In this document: positions 25,330-38,068 of the stretch, piece by piece
Numbering within the stretch: position 1 is the stretch's first letter
Layout: each line of letters begins with the position of its first letter
From: Pseudoscleropodium purum
Taxonomy: Eukaryota > Streptophyta > Bryopsida > Hypnales > Brachytheciaceae
Assembly (NCBI GenBank): GCA_963969395.1
Contig: OZ017795.1
Coordinates: 11,098,001 to 11,162,000, forward strand
Reading direction: 5' to 3'
DNA length: 64,000 bases
Notes under the pieces: generated by a model
Seen by the model: only the letters and a program-made list of their open reading frames with translations
The model's database searches: none
What the model was told of the DNA's origin: nothing
Translations under genes and position numbers: made by a program

Positions 25330-26688
25330 TGGACACCATTGAGGGACGCCATTGGATGCCTCTACGTTATTTACCAATGCAATTGATCACTTGACTTTCA
25401 TTGATGTCGGTGACTAAGACACCATTCACGTGTTGTTTTGCGAAGTCGGGCTCTCTTCACCTTCTAAACGATTGAACAGCTTGATGAGAGGAAATTTATG
25501 TACTTAAGTTACACTGTATCGAAGGCTCGACTGTGTCAGTGCTAACTTAGAGCAATTGGTTCCAACCTCTTTACCAGCTTGATTTTTTAATTGTTAATTT
25601 TGTTTTAAGCAAATGAGACGAGATTTAATTGCAGGGAGCAGAACAAAACTGCCAGACACAGGTGGCCTGGCAGGGAACAAGCTAACAAACAAGACAAGAC
25701 CAAACACCAGCCCCAGGCAGCCCTTTTTATTACTTTCCAAGAAAGTGCTGGGATTGCGATTAGCCAATGACCTAACCCTTCAATTTTTCAGCCATTCTGA
25801 AGGTGCTTTGGATTTCAATTTTGTAAGTTACAAAGGGTTGAAGCTCAAAGTATGATGAGTCATTTTTAGGCAAAATATTCATAGGATCTTGTAGAAAGCC
25901 AAATTCTTATCATCTCTACAAAGTTTGGTTTCAAATCAAGTCATAGATTGGAAGATTATAACATAAAAGTGAAGGGTACTACAAAGAATTCAATGTTTTT
26001 AAGTAGTCAAAATTGTGCTTTGACTAACTCTTTTGAACACAACATCTAAAAAAATTGACATCCTACACTCATTCTCAAGGTAACCAAGTTCTACATGCAT
26101 GAAAATGTGTCTTGTATTTTTAAGACCAAAAAGGAGTGAGAAAATGGTCTTGCAATAGTGATCACTTCATTGTTAAATTTTTAAAAATTATGAGGGAAAT
26201 AGAAGATTTGTCACAAATTTAGAGCCAAAAGTCAAGATCAAATATATATAGTAGAATGAAGGAACACAAGAAAAGATACACCATATAGATTTTTTTTGCA
26301 AAATGTGTATTCCAATGGCTATTCATACCCACAAATTGAACAAAGTAAAAAAAAAAGAAAGGGAAAAGGCAATGACACTCTAGCTTCTAAGTCTAAAATA
26401 CTATTGTGCAATTCATTGAAAAAGGGTATGAATAGTCTATATTAGGAACCTATTAGAATTCCAAGGGTCATCATTGTCCAACTACCTCTCTAGCTCCATC
26501 TCAAAGGTTGAATCTAGCCTTTCTAATATTGGGTGGTACAATTTTGACCCCACCCATCCATAAACACATGCCTCCTCTTCATTGGCTAGAGTTTCCTTAA
26601 GCGATGATTCTTTACTGTAGTCCCCAAACCACCAATGGTTTGAATTTTTTTGTAAATTCAATAGTGACTCTTCTTCTAAATAGCTAAT
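25330..26688. other. Intergenic with a short GC-richer patch
   Basis: About 25,370-25,840 is less AT-rich and has an 80-codon frame at 25,613-25,855 with no known domain. The remainder is AT-rich and featureless. Confidence 0.4.
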
Positions 26689-26768
26689 TAGATAGCTAAT
26701 ACCATTAGATAGCTAATACCATTAGATAGCTAATACCATTAGATAGCTAATACCATTAGATAGCTAAC
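26689..26768. repeat. 17-bp tandem repeat (minisatellite)
   Basis: The unit TAGATAGCTAATACCAT is repeated exactly four times (26,689-26,756) and is followed by a partial fifth unit. Copies are identical, which suggests recent expansion. It lies in AT-rich intergenic DNA. Confidence 0.9.
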
Positions 26769-29700
26769 TTAATTCTCTTGAGAATGAACCCAAGTTCAAG
26801 TGACTCTTTACATTCCTAAGTCAAAAAATGAACAGTCTAAAAATGAATTGATTCATTTTAGGTTGCTGAAAATTTTAAGGTTTAAAATTTGGTGGAGCAT
26901 TGTGTTTCTATATTCATCCATCTTTTGGACCAATAAACACTTTTCAATCAAATTCATGCAATTTTTCATCCACATTTTGTGATTGCTTTACATTTTTAAT
27001 AGAAATGAAAAAATTATGGCAAAAAGAAGTTACTTTTATCTAGCAAAAAGTAGAAATTTATTTTGAAATAGTGCAATTTGGTCCTATGGTACTAAAAAAG
27101 GGGCTAGGCTAAACCCATGGACCTTACTCCTTTGTCCTCATTAGCTTCAATTAGCATACAAGTGGCCATTAGAAGAGATGACATTTAATTATGCTAATTG
27201 GTCATTCTAATGCAAAGGAAATGTCGTATACCATAGAGCATCACCATTGTTATGCAAAATATTGACACAACATGGTTGTTACTGAGCCTGGAAGTCATTT
27301 GAGTCCCCACTATAGACTTAGGCTTGGAGAAATCTAGGCCGGGCTACTAGAAAACATCCCTATACATGGCATCTTCCCATGCCATCTTTATACTATATTG
27401 AGTTGCAATTTGGGGGGATCTAGAGGAATCTATGGCAACTTTTTGTTGTAGCAACATGGTGTTCAAACAACATGGCCTAACACCACTTTAGTATGCATGA
27501 ACAATAGTTGAAAAACAATCATGCTATGGTGTTGTGCTATGGAAGAGTAGAAGAGGACCGGTCCTTTGTTAGCAAAGTCAACAGTATACATCTTGTTTGT
27601 CGAATCGCATTTCTTGCAAAACGGTGATGCTCTTATGCAAAAGTGAAGTTAGGCAAGTGCACAAAATATCAAATCCTTCTTGTTACGTAGCAGAGATTTG
27701 ACATGTAGGTATAAAACAACTATATTTGTTCAAATGGCATGTTTCACACTCACAACTCTAAAATTTAGGATTTAATATCCGCATGTGAAATTTTCATTGA
27801 ACGGTTGAAACTATGCCAATTTCATTGAGACTAGTCATATAGCCAAGTTGGATAGAATCTTTGGTTGGAACATCACATAAGGTAGGACAAACCAATGCCA
27901 CTAGTCATCCAATTCCAACATTTCTTAGAGCCTCCCATTTGCATCACTTATCCACCTATCACTAAGATCTTAGTACCCTATAGCATCATGACAATGCACT
28001 TCAGGAGGAGACATGTTAGCATGTGATTTAGCTTGCATCTACCCATGCTTTTCTAATTTAGTCCCTACAAACTTTGAAAAATCACATAAAACTCATTTCT
28101 TGTTGGAATGCCTTTATTTTACTTGCAAATGGCTTCTCTCTATCTATCCAATCTCTTAAAAATATATGAGTTGACAAATAGCTTCTCCAAGGCACATTGA
28201 TAGCAAATCTAGGTGGTAATAGGCTGATGATCTACCTTCAGTTGCACTAGTGATTCCAACCTTACATATTCGGGCTGGCTTAAACTGATCCCTTCAAGGC
28301 AACGTTGACCGCTTTGAGGAAAACAACATACTTCTGTAGATCATTTAGAGAATGTAGTCTCTATTTCAGGCAGATATCTGATTAACTTTGGAGGGTTTAG
28401 CAACGTTCTTACCAACATGCAAAATGTTGAAACATGCTTGAGCAATATTTTGGAACCGGCTTGTGCAGAGTCTTTTTACAAACATACAAATTTTGGACCA
28501 TGCTTCAGCAAACAAGCTATGTTTTTCAGAAAACATGTTCCATAACGTTGTTCACTTTGGACAACGTTTAGTAGCAAAGTCGAATGTCAACGTTAGAATC
28601 ACGTTTTAGTGTTCCTAACAGTATCAGTAAAGTTCAAACGATGCTACAAACTTCGCTGTGGGGTCTGAGTTTCCAGAGTGGCCAAGTGTGCCCCTGTTGC
28701 AGATTTGATGGAGACGAGAGAATTTTATGTGACTCAATTTGACTCATATCAACCTTCTTCAGGCTACCTACGATCCTTCAATTGAAGAGTGCAAAATACC
28801 CTAAAAGGGGAAAGGCAAGAGATCATTCAGTTCCCAGGTTGCAAGTGAGACAGGAGCAAAATAATATTCACTTAGGCGGGTATGTAAATGACCAGTGCAA
28901 AACACCGCATTTTGGCTTCATGTACTGAAAACTACTTCACCGCAGTATTTCGACCCATGAACTTTGTAATTAATTCAAGTATTAATCCAGCAACCAAGAG
29001 ATACTAAGAACCATGACAGAGTAGAGCAATCAATCGCCATAGCCAGCACTAGCTTCAAGTGATTCTGATGAATGTCAGATTCACCTATATGACAATGTCC
29101 TGATTGGTTTGGAGCTCTACAAAATGGCAACAAGCTGATAAAACGAAGGTGTTGCTGGAGAAGAAGCATATGCCGGCAGAGAGGTAAGTACAGAACAGAG
29201 AAGGGAAACTGAGAGGATTTGGGGTCAAGCTCTAGGAGCCTCCTAACATCTTTGTGTGACACCTAAATGATTGTCTTGAAATCGGTAATTTTTCCTTAAA
29301 TTTTTCAATGTCAACACCTTAGTGTGGAACCTAATTAATGTCAACTTTCTATTCATTTCTCACAGTAACTAGTCTAAGTATTCACAGTGCAAAGTACGAA
29401 GGATCCAGGAATGTGTTTGAATACCACGCTAAAAAGCCTTGTGAAGTTCAAAATCCTGGGGTAGAATGGTGTGAGAGTTCTGGTCTGCAAATTAAGGCAA
29501 TTCTAGAATCGTGTTGCAAAACTCCACATGTGAGGGAGGTAGAACTTTGGAGAATGAAGAATTAAGTTGTGCCTCAATTAATGACAATTCAATTGCAAAT
29601 AGTAGAGCGTGAAGCGCAAATTCTTACCATCCTAATCTGTATGGGAATTGGAAGTGAACTAGACTTCAAATCATGTCCTTGGTCGCATTGAACAGGCCGG

Positions 29701-29833
29701 TTCATAGTTTATTTGACCTCATGCAGTAAGTACCAATGCCATGCATGAGAATCCAGAATTCCGAGTCACTTTGGTACCGTTCACAAGCTTCACCAATTGA
29801 ATGCTTCAATTGATTAGAGTGAAAGAGCCCAAT
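26769..29833. other. Intergenic, 3 kb
   Basis: No gene recognised. About 28.2-29.8 kb is less AT-rich than the rest and carries frames of 75-95 residues on both strands without known domains, perhaps decayed gene or transposon sequence. Confidence 0.4.
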
Positions 29834-30046
29834 CACTACAAGAAACCTGCATTTCAGGGGAAACGTTTGGATTTTTTGAAATGGATTTTTTTGACATCTA
29901 TGTTGACATTTAGCTATTTTATGTCAAAAATAACAACCAATGAACATCATGAAAAACATAAAAAACAACTAGATGCCAACATAGATGTAAAAGAAATCCG
30001 TTCTAAAAAATCCAAAGTTGTCAAAAAAAATGAGTTTCTTCTAGTG
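29834..30046. mobile_element. CACTA-type MITE with 3-bp target duplication
   Basis: The left end is CACTACAAGAAACC and the right end, read inward, is CACTAGAAGAAACTC: the classic CACTA (En/Spm) terminal signature. AAT flanks both ends, at 29831-29833 and 30047-30049, the 3-bp duplication expected of this superfamily. Inside, GACATCTATGTTGACAT on the left pairs with ATGCCAACATAGATGT on the right, so the 213-bp element is largely a fold-back. It is non-coding and needs a transposase from elsewhere. Confidence 0.88.
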
Positions 30047-30049
30047 AAT

Positions 30050-32534
30050 ATCAAATGATTTTAGGGCACAAGTGTTTGATATGACTAACTTAAACCACCT
30101 CCATAAATAGCTTAATTGCAAATTCTAGATTATAGGTATTGTAACTTCATAAGCAGCATTAGTCAATTGATTAATTAAGTGTTCAATGATTTCTAGGAGA
30201 GTGCCACCAAGTGATAAAGAGATCATGTGCTAACCTAGATTCCTATGTTGAAATGAGTAGACAATATTCATGCAACATCGTTGAGAATGGTTTCAATAAG
30301 ACTTCATTTGTAATATGGAGCTACTATATTGAGTTTCAAGCTTGTTCCAAATTAGTAGAACACTCAAAATAACAAACTCCTAAAAATTTATGATTACTTT
30401 TCTTCTCAAGTAATGCACAAAAATATGATAATTCAAATTTCAAGAAACTAGGAATTTTATGTTTGAATTTTAAGATAATAATTAAAGTATTCCAAAAAAA
30501 AGAGGCTTCTAATTAATTCAATAATTCATTAGAAAACAAATTCAATAGTCATGTGTTGATAGAAAAGTACACTTTCAATATGCTTAGGTGTAAAAGAGAG
30601 AGGTTTTACTCAAATAAACTCTTTGACATTTTGTGTAATCCTAGTAGATTGCTCATCTAATCACCTATCGCCTAATTATTTGACTCACTAATCCATTGGA
30701 AGATAGTGACTATTAGAAATACCTTACTTTTACAATTTCTTGTCACATGACTCTAGGAATAGTGTTTTATTGGACATAACTTTTGGATTAAACTCCAAAT
30801 GATCCATTATTTCATAAGCATATACCAAAGTAAGTAATTGTGACTATTAAGTACCAAATAATGCTTTAATATCTTCCAAAAATAATTTATTATTTATAAA
30901 CATAGCCCAATTGGATGTTGTTTTTGCCAACTTGGTCCAAAAATTCAAACTTATAATTTTCTTTTAGGATGATACATATTGGCAAAGATTTTTCAAAAAT
31001 AATGAAATCTTTATTTTAGAGCATTATCATCAAGCCTTGCCAATGGCTATTCAAAGCTTGCAACACTTGTCCAAAGGCAAATGGCTCCACATTAGCATCC
31101 CTTCACAATATTAGTTGTGTTGTTTCTCTTGACACTCCCACATTTGCTTAGCAACAAAGGGCCTTTGAAGTGTGTAGTTTTACATTCATCCTAACTTGAT
31201 CAACTTTGACTATGGCTTTAGTGGAAGATGTGGAGGCCAGTGAGGGACATGAGAAGAAGAGGGAGAACTTTAGTGGGGACTTTAAGGTGTAGTTAGTGCA
31301 AAGCATTAGGTTTTTAGTGCACTACTATTTCTTAATGCCGTAATCAAATGGAGAGCAATGGTGGTGATGCTTTTCCACATCATTTTGTTAAAATTCACTT
31401 CTTTTGTATTAATATTGGGATGATAGAATTTATTTTCTTTCAGTTGTACTTAGTTGAGCACAAGCCCCTCCGAATTGGAACAAATGATCAATTCTTGTTT
31501 TTATTTTTCGGAATGTTCTGGTATTTTCTAAAAATGTAAAACATAAACCCCTCGTAATGGGAACTTCAGGCAACTGACCTCGGCGTCATTGCCGAGCAAG
31601 GTTTATGACTGTCACGACTCACGAGGCAAAATATGGAGTGTCACTTACAAAGTTCCACCCCAACTGAGAAGGCGGGAGCAATCAAACCCTAAAGATTCAA
31701 ACCCGGAGATTTATCAACCTGGAGATTCAAATTCGATGTAAAGAATGAACGGAATGCGGATGAACGAATATCACCAACACACGACAGAGATGAACCTTTC
31801 CATTTTCCAATGCACTGCGGATTTGCCATAACCTCGATCATGTTCTTCTTCAAATCGTTGTGGCCTCACTTGCAGTGTGGGCTCGCCATAGCTCCACAAT
31901 GACTGCAAGCTGTAATTAATTACTGCGGACCGATACCGGTAGTGTAAATGACGAAGCATCGTGCAGCATGCGTCGCGGTTAGCGCTCAGTGCAATGAAAA
32001 TTCTCAGAACTCATTAACGTTTGTCCTCCAATAGCAATGAATCTGCATCTGCATCAGTCGTGGAACTCGCCCAATTCGCGGTACATTACCGGAATCACGG
32101 AAACACTATTCACATCGATGGAGTGTGGAATTACTTTAGGATTCTGAAGGATTCCAGGGAGCCTGGATATGGATTGGATGAACGACATAAGATTCAGCTG
32201 CAGGCAGTCTGGTGAAGATTCACATGTCTTGGACTGGTCAGCAGACTGTTCACCGTGATCCTTGGACGGCGTTTGAGGTTCATTCCAACATCAGGCAACT
32301 GACCGTACCTCGGCGTCAGTGCCGCTGAAATGGTCTTTTCTTCTGCTGTGTCATGGCCAGTTCGTGTCGATGAGGACAATGTGCAGCTGCAGAGTGATCG
32401 ACTCTTCCGGAAGCAGCTATGGGGAAGGGAACTTCAGTTGAGAGATAGGCGAGGAAGCAGAAGAGGCTCCGCTGTAGGTTGTGACGCAACTGGAGGTCAT
32501 TGTGTCTGGTTCTTGATTGTGGAGTTTGGCGGCG
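30050..32534. other. Intergenic and upstream region of the PHO1-like gene
   Basis: Positions 30,050-31,550 are AT-rich without a gene. From about 31,560 the DNA is GC-richer and leads into the PHO1-like gene, so it probably contains its promoter and 5' untranslated region. A block of about 30 bp (TCAGGCAACTGACC, then CCTCGGCGTCA) occurs near 31,566 and again near 32,291, the second time with a 3-base insertion. No phosphate-starvation P1BS site was recognised. Confidence 0.45.
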
Positions 32535-35500
32535 ATGGTGAAGTTTGGGGAGGAGCTGCAGAGCCAGCTCATTCCGGAGTGGCAGGACGCGTATTGCTGC
32601 TATGACGAGCTCAAGCTCGATTTGGATAACGTCGAGCAGCACCGGACTGTGGAAGCCGCCTACACTCGCACAGGCTCTTTGGGTCTCTTACGGTCACTGG
32701 CGTCCGTCAAGCCGGGTCTTTCGAAGACTCTGACACGAACTCTAACCCGCCGAGGGCGAGAGGGATACAAGCCCTCTTTCTCGACAAGAATCGGGCTGCA
32801 ATTGAAAGATGTTATCTCGGTATGTTTTGCTGCTCGTAATTACCTTGCACTTTTGATTGCTCCATTTTCCTTTACAGCACTTGCACATTGCTCAGGGATT
32901 TCCCACACATTGTCGTCAATGAGAACTTTTTGTATCATTTTTCGAAGTACTTAATAGTTAGGTTTTAGTTTTGTGGACAGCCCTGGTAAGATCTGCGCGG
33001 TGGATCTTGCTCTAGACTTGGTCTGCAATCCTTTTCTGTCAATTTCTTCTCAGGGAAGTCATTCTAATTCTCAGAAAAAAGAAATGCTGTAGGGCTCCTT
33101 CAGTGTCAGAGCTTTCCATAAGCTCTTGGTCTGCAACTATGAGGTTTTGCACAGAGGATCTCATTCGCAGACCTCCTTCGACTGGTACTTTATTAAAACC
33201 CCTATTTTGAACTAGAAACTCCATCGAACGCTCATTTCGTTTCTGCAAATTCCGCACATTTGGTCCTACAAGCAGACATTTAGAGCCCATTACCGTTCCC
33301 ATGATTGTTCGTTGCCAGCTACTAAACCATGATTATGTTCTCTTTCTCACAAAGAAGAAGAAGAAGAAGAAGAAGAAGAAGAGTATGTAGCCTGAGCTGT
33401 TTGAGCTACATTGAGCTTTCTAATGACTGCCCCAATGACTGCTTTTGCCTCATTTGTGGTTACACTTGCACTTGACGATACTTCAACACAGGGTTTAGTG
33501 CTGACATTGACAACTTCACAGATAGACAAGCTTCGGACCGAGGATGGATCGGACGTTTACGTCACTGAGCTACGAGAACCACTATCAGAGTCTCCGCAGG
33601 ATAGGGCCTTCTTTGCTCGGCTTGATGAGCAGCTGACGAAAGTCAACAAGTTCTACAAGAAGAAAGAGGCTGAGAACATCGCCCGCGCAGGCGCTCTGGA
33701 AAAGCAGATGCTTTCATTGTTCCGTTTGCAAGAGGTTGTGTCGTGCAAGGGTTCAGATAATTCGCCAGTGGTATCTCTCCCACAAGAGAAGACCGGAGAT
33801 TCCATTACATCCGTATCTCCGACTGTTCCTGACACAAAGGAGTTATCCGATGAGCTCCCGCTTATTTATGAGGACGAGTTACTTAGAGACCGGTCAGGTA
33901 GCAACCATGGCCAAATCAGGGCCAATGACGTGGGTGATGGACCTGACAACTCCATTCATGATTACATCGATCAAGGCTCGGTAAAGAACTTGAGATCGAG
34001 ACGTGCTGAAACACATTCCCAGCAGGATAGTACCTCCGCAAGGTCAGTCCCGCTAAGATCGGCACTGAAGAAAGTATCTGCGATACCTGAGCCTGTCGAG
34101 AACGATAAGGTGTTGGAAGATGTCTTAGAAGATAACGACCTCGAAAAGCACAAGTCATACTCCCTGAAAGAGTTGGATCATGCAACGAGGGTGTTGCGTC
34201 GTGCATTTGTGGAATTCTTCAGAGTGCTTGGCTTGCTCTCCAATTATAGGTACATTACTAGACGCACCTGACTATAATTCCAGGACAGGGCCGGCGTGTT
34301 GGAATGAAAGTTTGCATATATCTACGAATCGGCTGCAACTTGAATAGTGTGTTTAAATGGTCTACTTTTGGTCTTCTTTTCTTCAAGATGGTCATCGACA
34401 ACTTCGTTCTCCTACCTGAATGATTGAAGACCTGACTGTATATACAACTGTATCAATGCTTTTAGATCTTTTGCTAGACCGTTCATTTAAGATTCATACA
34501 CTGTATCTCAGAAACTTGGAATGTTTCTTTCATGTATTGGCAGTTCTTTAATGAAGCAATGGTCGACTGTGCAGGTCCTTGAACATTAAAGCTTTTGCCA
34601 AGATTTTGAAGAAGTATGATAAGATTACAGCATGGCACTTTGCCCCGATCTACATGAAGGAGGTCGAAAGCTCTCACTTCGTTGTTTCTACGAGGGTATG
34701 ATTCCTACCTTCTGCTAGATCAACTGACCTTCACTGCTGATATGAATTCCTAGAGAATAACATTTCAATACTGTTGTGCGATTTCATTACAGCCGGGTAT
34801 CTGGCCCAATCATGCAGTGTAGCTGTTGTATGGTTATCAGAAGTTTCAAGGTCTCCAGGTACCTTATGTACCGTGATGGTTGTGTAGATGCTTAAGCTGA
34901 TGAACAAGGTGGAGGATATTTATACGAAATATTTTTCTGGGGGTGACCACAAAAAGGCTATATCTCAATTGCGACCAACTCGAAAACAGGGAACTCATCG
35001 GACAACATTCTTTTTAGGTAAACGAATCTGATCGTGAGTTGAGTTGTGTTGGCAAGGGTTGGCAAAGAGAGCCTCAACTACTTCTTTTAATATAGATTAG
35101 ATTAGGAATTTCAGTAAAGAACAGTATATGGTCACAGCAAAAAAAGCAACCTGTCATTTTACTTGAAGGCTGTGAAGATGATTCATATGCTTTTGATGGT
35201 TATTATTTTCCAGCGTTTCAATGACTTAACTTTTAAGGATGGTCTTGTGTTCCAGCCTGGAGCCTTTGAACTCCAAGCCTGGCTAGCACTGTGCTAATCT
35301 GTGACTGTTTTAATGGCTGGAAATAGGACTCTTTTCGGGCTGCTCAATGGCGTTATTCTTATCTTTCTTCTACTTAGTGTCCAATCCATTGGCGCTGGAT
35401 CATGGTGGAGGTACCGTGTATTTAGATACGGTGTTCCCCGTGTTCAGGTGAGTACTATTGTATTAGAATGAGGTTCCCACTTCTAAGCTTCTCGGACAAA

Positions 35501-38068
35501 TGCACGTGTGCTCTTAGACTGGTGCAAAGCATTCAAATTTTCGAATCCTTGATGTTTCGATTTGTTTAATGGATACTCCATTCGCTCAATGGCTCACGCT
35601 TGAGGATCTGACAGTGCTCATGTGTGATGGTCACTGCAGCACACTAATGTTGGTGACACTCCATATGTTTTTCTACGGTTTCAATGTTTACGCCTGGAAA
35701 AGAACTCGTATAAATTATCCGTTCATCTTTGGTCTCTCTACCGGCAGTGAACTTCGATACCGTGAGGTATTGCTTCTGAGCACAGGTTTCACGACCTTCT
35801 TGCTTGGAGGCATGAACATTCATATTATAGTGACATTATATACGCATCCAGACCCCGTTGCATCAGGTGTGGCGGCACCACCCTCTCAGCATCACGGCTC
35901 AACGTTGGCTGATATAATTCCCTTGCTTCTGGTCTTGGTAATTAGCCTGCTTCCAAACCTATGATAAGCATTCGTGTCTCCAAATCTACTCATCTTGCAG
36001 AAATCGATTAATAGTGATGTTATGGTCTTCGTTGTATGTTCCCTGAGCTATTAATTTTGATTGAAAGGTGTCTTCCAGAAACCAGATCAATTTAAGCCGC
36101 AAGTCATGCTACAAAACGCATTATTAGGATTTCCGTATTGCGAACTCAGTATGTTTACTATTTGGCAAATCCGGTGCTGCATGTTCAGATAACTTTGGTG
36201 GTTTTATTCTTTCCATTCAACACCATATATAGATCCTCGCGTGCATTTTTTCTGGGCTGCTTCCGACGTCTCGCATTGGCACCCTTTTACAAGGTTGACA
36301 CACGATCCTTAATCTCGAGCACTTTCACAAATTCTTGGCTAGTTTGACCTAAAAATTACTCGCGATTGATTATCTCAATTTGAATTAGGCTTCATAGTTT
36401 TGCCCTGCATGGTTTTGTCAATCATGCAATCTTTGTAAGCTGAAGAGAAATTTATTCAGTTCCTGTGATATCATTTTCTCTGAGCGATTCGCCATGGATG
36501 TCGCCTAACAGCTTAGGTGGATGAATGCTGCAGGTCATTCTAGCTGATTTCTTCCTTGGCGACCAATTCACAAGCCAGGTGTTGGTATTCAGGAATTTTG
36601 AGTTCATTGCGTGCTACTACTCGAGCGGTTTCTTTCTAACGAAGGAATACCAAGCATGTAAAAGGAATCCAGTCTATCAAGGGTTTGGCTATGTTGTGGC
36701 GATGCTACCATTTTGGTGGCGATTTCTACAGGTACCATCTTGCTTGCAGCGAGAGTGTCCTTGACTGCATCCTGTTTCTCCTAAGTGCAGTCATGAATGT
36801 TCTATTATTTAGTTTAGGTGTACAATCTTGTAGCCTTCGCTTTGCTGGAAACATTATCTAATGTAGGCTTACCAGTCTACAACTGCATCTTTTGAGGTAT
36901 GGATCATGTTCTCTACGAATAAATATTCCAGATTCAGTTGAAAGATCGAGAATCCTTTTAGAAGCCAGGTTCAAATGATTAGGACTACGATTGTACGAAG
37001 TGAGATATTTGAGGAACCATATAAACATATTGGGACTCAGATTTTAGAGCATCTTGGTGCTATGTGTAAAGGATGTAATTCATTGGGTCTAGAATATTAA
37101 GGACTAGATTGGCTTTTGCATATTCTGTTATATAGACAACTTCACCATATTTTGTTTTTTCTCAGTGTCTGAGGAGGTACTATGATGAGGAGGACAAGCA
37201 TCAGCTACAGAACGCTGGTAAATACATGTCTGCGATCGTTGCTATGGGGCTTAGACAAGCATACACAAACTACCGCCAGGTGCGTGCGATTGAATTGCCC
37301 CTGCGGGTGTTGTTTATCATCGCCTCCATCTTTGCGACAATATACTCAAGCTACTGGGATTTCTGTGTCGACTGGGGATTGCTCAAGTCCCAGTCGAGGA
37401 ACAAATGGCTACGAGACAAGCTCATCTCAAAAAATCATTCGATGTACTTCGCTGCTATTGTGAGTGACCTGCATGATTTCATATTCTGTTGAAACATCTG
37501 CGACAAACGTGTGCGCGCGAAAGATTTCTGCAGTTCCTAATTGTCGAAGCTAATTTGACTCCTTGCCAGGGAGTGAACGTTGTTTTGAGGTTAGCGTGGT
37601 TGGCCACACTCCTTCAAGTTCAGGTGTCATACGGCTTCAACCAGAATGCGTTTGATGTTATCATGGCTAGTCTGGAGGTTCTCCGCAGGGGAATTTGGAA
37701 CTTCTTTCGGTAATAATCCTGCTCCCAACCACCAATTGGTGGTTTGATTGATGCATGTACCTCTCTTTTGGATTGATAATGTAACCAAATGATTCTCAGC
37801 CTTAAGTCTGTCACTTGCAGCTGTTCACAACTCTTCTACTATGCTCTTCGTGTTTATGTGCCTTTTTTTCCAGGTGTTTTCACGCCCAAGTATCTACAAA
37901 TTTTCTTTTTGTAACTGATAATCGACTAACCACAATTTTTTCCTTCTTGCTATTGACTATTATTAGTGAACCGTTGATATGCACAGGATTGAGAATGAGC
38001 ATCTGACCAATGTAGGCAAGTACAGAGCAGAGACGTTCGTTCCATTGCCATTCACTGATGATTTGTAA
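32535..38068 (+). CDS. PHO1/XPR1-like phosphate exporter (SPX-EXS)
   Basis: Eleven exons: 32535-32819, 33522-34249, 34575-34695, 34888-35017, 35327-35447, 35640-35937, 36189-36293, 36534-36731, 37166-37459, 37570-37709 and 37987-38068, all with GT-AG introns and consistent phase; 833 residues. PHO1 proteins are SPX-domain membrane exporters that move inorganic phosphate out of cells (to the xylem in vascular plants), and the SPX domain senses inositol pyrophosphates. The N terminus MVKFGEEL...LIPEW is the SPX start. The [20 protein letters not shown] region and the lysine-rich [12 protein letters not shown] helix complete SPX (to about residue 360). Membrane segments follow from about 422, and the EXS domain occupies about 600-810, with [11 protein letters not shown] and the closing RRGIWNFFR and [14 protein letters not shown] motifs. 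Length fits plant PHO1 proteins (about 750-850). It is the parent type of the remnant at 42.7-43.4 kb. Plasma-membrane or Golgi location is inferred from the family. Confidence 0.93.
33352..33381 (+). repeat. (AAG)10 microsatellite
   Basis: Ten perfect AAG units in the first intron of the PHO1-like gene. It lies outside the coding sequence. Confidence 0.95.

Noticed and set aside
33411..33521. In-frame ATG and 37 codons before PHO1 exon 2 as an alternative gene start
   Set aside because: The SPX N terminus (MVKFGEEL) is in the exon at 32,535, and a good acceptor at 33,520-33,521 joins in phase.
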